Shown: one piece after another, positions 62,555-64,000 of the stretch
Position numbering within the stretch: position 1 is the first letter of the stretch
Layout: every line of letters begins with the position of its first letter
DNA from: Bradyrhizobium hipponense
Lineage (GTDB): Bacteria > Pseudomonadota > Alphaproteobacteria > Rhizobiales > Xanthobacteraceae
Assembly (NCBI RefSeq): GCF_008123965.1
Contig: NZ_VSTH01000018.1
Location: 62,001-126,000 of the forward strand
Reading direction: 5' to 3'
DNA length: 64,000 nt
Translations under genes and position numbers: made by a program
Notes under the pieces: generated by a model
Database searches by the model: none
Told to the model about the DNA's origin: nothing
What the model saw: the letters and a program-made list of their open reading frames with translations, nothing else

Positions 62555-63186
62555 GGTTCGCTCCGATTGAGCAGCATTTTTCGCAGATTCTTCAGCGCAC
62601 GATGAGTATTCACTTTAAGAGACGTGATGGACATGCCGCTTACTGCTGCCGCTTCCTTTAATGACAGCTCCTTGAGTTTGAGCAACCGGAGCGCATTCTG
62701 CTGCGCAGGTGGGAGATTACTGACCATCCCCTCGAGCTCTCGCTCGCCCGGCCTCTCTCCTAGGTTCGCTGCGGACTCGCAAAAGGTTTCATGCTCGGCT
62801 GTCAAAGGTATTTCACGGTCCCTGGTGCGGCCCTGACGGCGCAGCCGATCAATGAATCGCCGGTTGGCGATAGCGACCAGCCACGGCGCAAACGGCCGGG
62901 CCGGATCGTAGGTCTGCCGGATCGAATGGACGGTCAGAAGGACGTCCTGAACCGAATCCTCCACATCGCCGCGGTCACGATGCCGCCGCGCGGCAAGGGA
63001 ACGCAGATACGGCGTGATCTCTTGCAGAAGCCGGTGATAGGCGGCTCGATCCCCCTCCTGGGCGCGGGCCATGAGGATCGACCAGTCGACATCTCTGGCG
63101 ACCTGGCTTGTTGGGTGCGCGCCGCTGCGATCGTCTTTCCCGACGAGCCTCAGCGACGGTCCGTGGTCGTGAGAATCGTGCGTCAT
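62551..63186 (-). CDS. ECF RNA polymerase sigma factor (SigF/NrsF type)
   Basis: A 211-residue ECF sigma factor. Region 2 reads ILMARAQEGDRAAYHRLLQE and DRGDVEDSVQDVLLTVHSI, with FAPWLVAIANRRFIDRLRR; region 4 reads LPPAQQNALRLLKLKELSLK and EAAAVSGMSITSLKVNTHRA. The N-terminus, MTHDSHDHGPSLRLVGKD, is His/Asp-rich. It is paired with NrsF by a four-base overlap, so it is held inactive at the membrane until a stress signal. The upstream stop of DoxX shares one base (TGATG). The target promoter is not visible in the window. Confidence 0.93.
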   Translation of the reverse strand: MTHDSHDHGPSLRLVGKDDRSGAHPTSQVARDVDWSILMARAQEGDRAAYHRLLQEITPYLRSLAARRHRDRGDVEDSVQDVLLTVHSIRQTYDPARPFAPWLVAIANRRFIDRLRRQGRTRDREIPLTAEHETFCESAANLGERPGERELEGMVSNLPPAQQNALRLLKLKELSLKEAAAVSGMSITSLKVNTHRALKNLRKMLLNRSEP

Positions 63187-63698
63187 CAGGCGCCTCCCTG
63201 GCGCCAGGGCCGGGGCAGCATCTCGAGCCAATGGTCGAGAGACAGCGTCCCCGGGCCAATGGCAATGATGGCCAACGCCAGGCCCGCCCACGGCAGATGA
63301 AAATTCGCCCAACCTTCCGGCACCACCAGCTGAATGACGCCGGTCATGACCAGGAGTCCGAGCGCGGAAAATCGGGTAGCTAGGCCAATCACGAGAAGAA
63401 CAGGCAGCACGATCTCGGCGATGCCGTCGAGGTATGCGAACGCGGTAGGCAGTGGGAAGTCGTAAGCTTGACCAAAAATATGCAGCTTGAACTCGTCCTC
63501 GAATAAGTAAACCGCAGCCGGCGATAACGACAGGAAGCCATCCCACTTGGTCAGCCCCGATTTGAAGAAGGGCACGGCCAGTGCGATCCGCAGCACTGGC
63601 GGTGCAACGACCTGAGCGACGCGGGTAAGCCAATCCGCAACCTCTCGCACAACGTTCTCGACACTTGCGATGTTCATGTGCGTCGTGACCATGGTCAT
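63186..63698 (-). CDS. DoxX-family membrane protein
   Basis: A 170-residue inner-membrane protein of the DoxX/quinol oxidase-subunit-like family, four segments. Signatures are PPVLRIALAVPFFKSGLTKW, the GxxF-x-G-type segment IAEIVLPVLLVIGLATRF and GWANFHLPWAGLALAIIAIG. DoxX proteins sit in redox and stress operons and are often beside bufferin (DUF692/DUF2063) genes. It overlaps the upstream BufC-like gene by four bases (ATGA) and the sigma factor gene by one base. Start at 63698; an internal start at MNIASVENVV is possible. Confidence 0.9.
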   Translation of the reverse strand: MTMVTTHMNIASVENVVREVADWLTRVAQVVAPPVLRIALAVPFFKSGLTKWDGFLSLSPAAVYLFEDEFKLHIFGQAYDFPLPTAFAYLDGIAEIVLPVLLVIGLATRFSALGLLVMTGVIQLVVPEGWANFHLPWAGLALAIIAIGPGTLSLDHWLEMLPRPWRQGGA

Positions 63699-64000
63699 GG
63701 TCGCCTCGTGTCTGGCGCAAGGCGATAGCCGACCAGGGCGCCCGCACCCAAGAGATCTGAAAGGTTACCGGACAGGTCGAAACGAGAATTAGCGGTCAGA
63801 GCTGCCTCCAGCGCGGCGAGGACCGGTCTTCCGTCGCCTAGGGCCTGTATGAATTCCAGACTGCCCTCAGGAATAGACCTGACTTCGACATCGGCCAGGG
63901 GTCGAACGACCAGCACGTCCTCGCCGCCAGCGGCGGGATCCACCGGCGCTGGGATGCCGCCCGCGACATTCATCTGCCAAATCGTCAGTGCCGGAAACTC
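63695..64000 (-). CDS. HvfC/BufC-type (DUF2063) protein, C-terminal part
   Basis: The last 101 or so residues of a gene that enters from the right edge: EFPALTIWQMNVAGGIPAPV, then GGEDVLVVRPLADVEVRSIP and FIQALGDGRPVLAALEAALT, ending YRLAPDTRRP. This fits the C-terminal part of HvfC/BufC proteins, which contain a DUF2063 N-terminal domain. With DUF692 (BufB) they mature bufferins, copper- or metal-binding peptides. The upstream genes bufA and bufB would be beyond the window. It overlaps DoxX by four bases. Confidence 0.7.
   Translation of the reverse strand, partial: EFPALTIWQMNVAGGIPAPVDPAAGGEDVLVVRPLADVEVRSIPEGSLEFIQALGDGRPVLAALEAALTANSRFDLSGNLSDLLGAGALVGYRLAPDTRRP

Noticed and set aside
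62551..63747. 398-codon sigma-factor frame with a long N-terminal extension
   Set aside because: The extension is antisense-like, Arg-rich and in the wrong frame of DoxX; the sigma factor starts at 63186 with the TGATG overlap.

Overview
The window is GC-rich, gene-dense DNA from an alphaproteobacterium, most likely Bradyrhizobium or a close relative in the Nitrobacteraceae. The grounds are recognised family-level content (cyclic glucan exporter NdvA, TrcR/DUF1013, a fused TAXI-TRAP permease, oleate hydratase, many exported GGDEF/EAL and Gly/Tyr-rich proteins) and several families of intergenic inverted repeats. No tRNA, rRNA, CRISPR array, transposase or integrase was seen. The assignment rests on recognition, not on a database search.

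Layout. 1-1.8 kb: groES-groEL on the minus strand (groEL runs off the left edge) behind a good RpoH-type promoter. 2.2-3.6 kb: a DUF1326/DUF2182 pair rich in Cys and Met. 3.9-6.5 kb: a membrane GGDEF-EAL protein with an external Cache sensor. 6.8-10.7 kb: a Tat-exported PLP enzyme and a Wzz-like/polymerase-like pair. 11-13.7 kb: a three-gene run (haem-binding beta-barrel, RibD-like reductase, FAD amine oxidase) closed by a strong terminator. 14-21.6 kb: isochorismatase, DUF3088, oleate hydratase, a TPR gene interrupted by an in-frame amber codon, an aldo-keto reductase, and a thioesterase and NUDIX gene whose start codons share one CATG. 24.4-28 kb: a TAXI-TRAP uptake operon with DUF1850. 28-35 kb: SDR, membrane protein, CPA1 antiporter, TPR-LprI protein, propionyl-CoA synthetase. 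35-39 kb: TrcR facing ispH-thrB-rnhA. 39-46.8 kb, minus strand: peroxiredoxin, DUF924, fadD, D,D-carboxypeptidase, ndvA, ABC binding protein. 47-55.8 kb: solitary hisE-like gene, DedA protein, aspA, nitronate monooxygenase, thioesterase and several small exported or membrane-anchored proteins. 55.9-58.6 kb: a coupled sensor kinase/response regulator pair.

Right end (59-64 kb). All intact genes are on the minus strand and tightly overlapped: the end of a HvfC/BufC-type gene, DoxX, an ECF sigma factor and its NrsF-type anti-sigma factor. This is the regulatory half of a probable bufferin/metal-stress operon whose first genes lie outside the window. Downstream are a redoxin, a remnant of a DUF427 gene and a scrambled DUF255 thioredoxin-domain gene: its N-terminal part is on the minus strand, a later part is inverted on the plus strand, and a truncated membrane-protein gene sits between them. 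This is the clearest sign of rearrangement in the window.

The gaps are populated by recurring inverted-repeat families (at least five multi-copy or palindromic types), mostly just after stop codons; one supplies the stop codon of the DUF1850 gene. The most promising leads for something undescribed are the DUF1326/DUF2182 pair, the BufC-DoxX-ECF-NrsF locus with its decaying redox neighbours, the orphan Wzz/Wzy-like pair and the amber-interrupted TPR gene.
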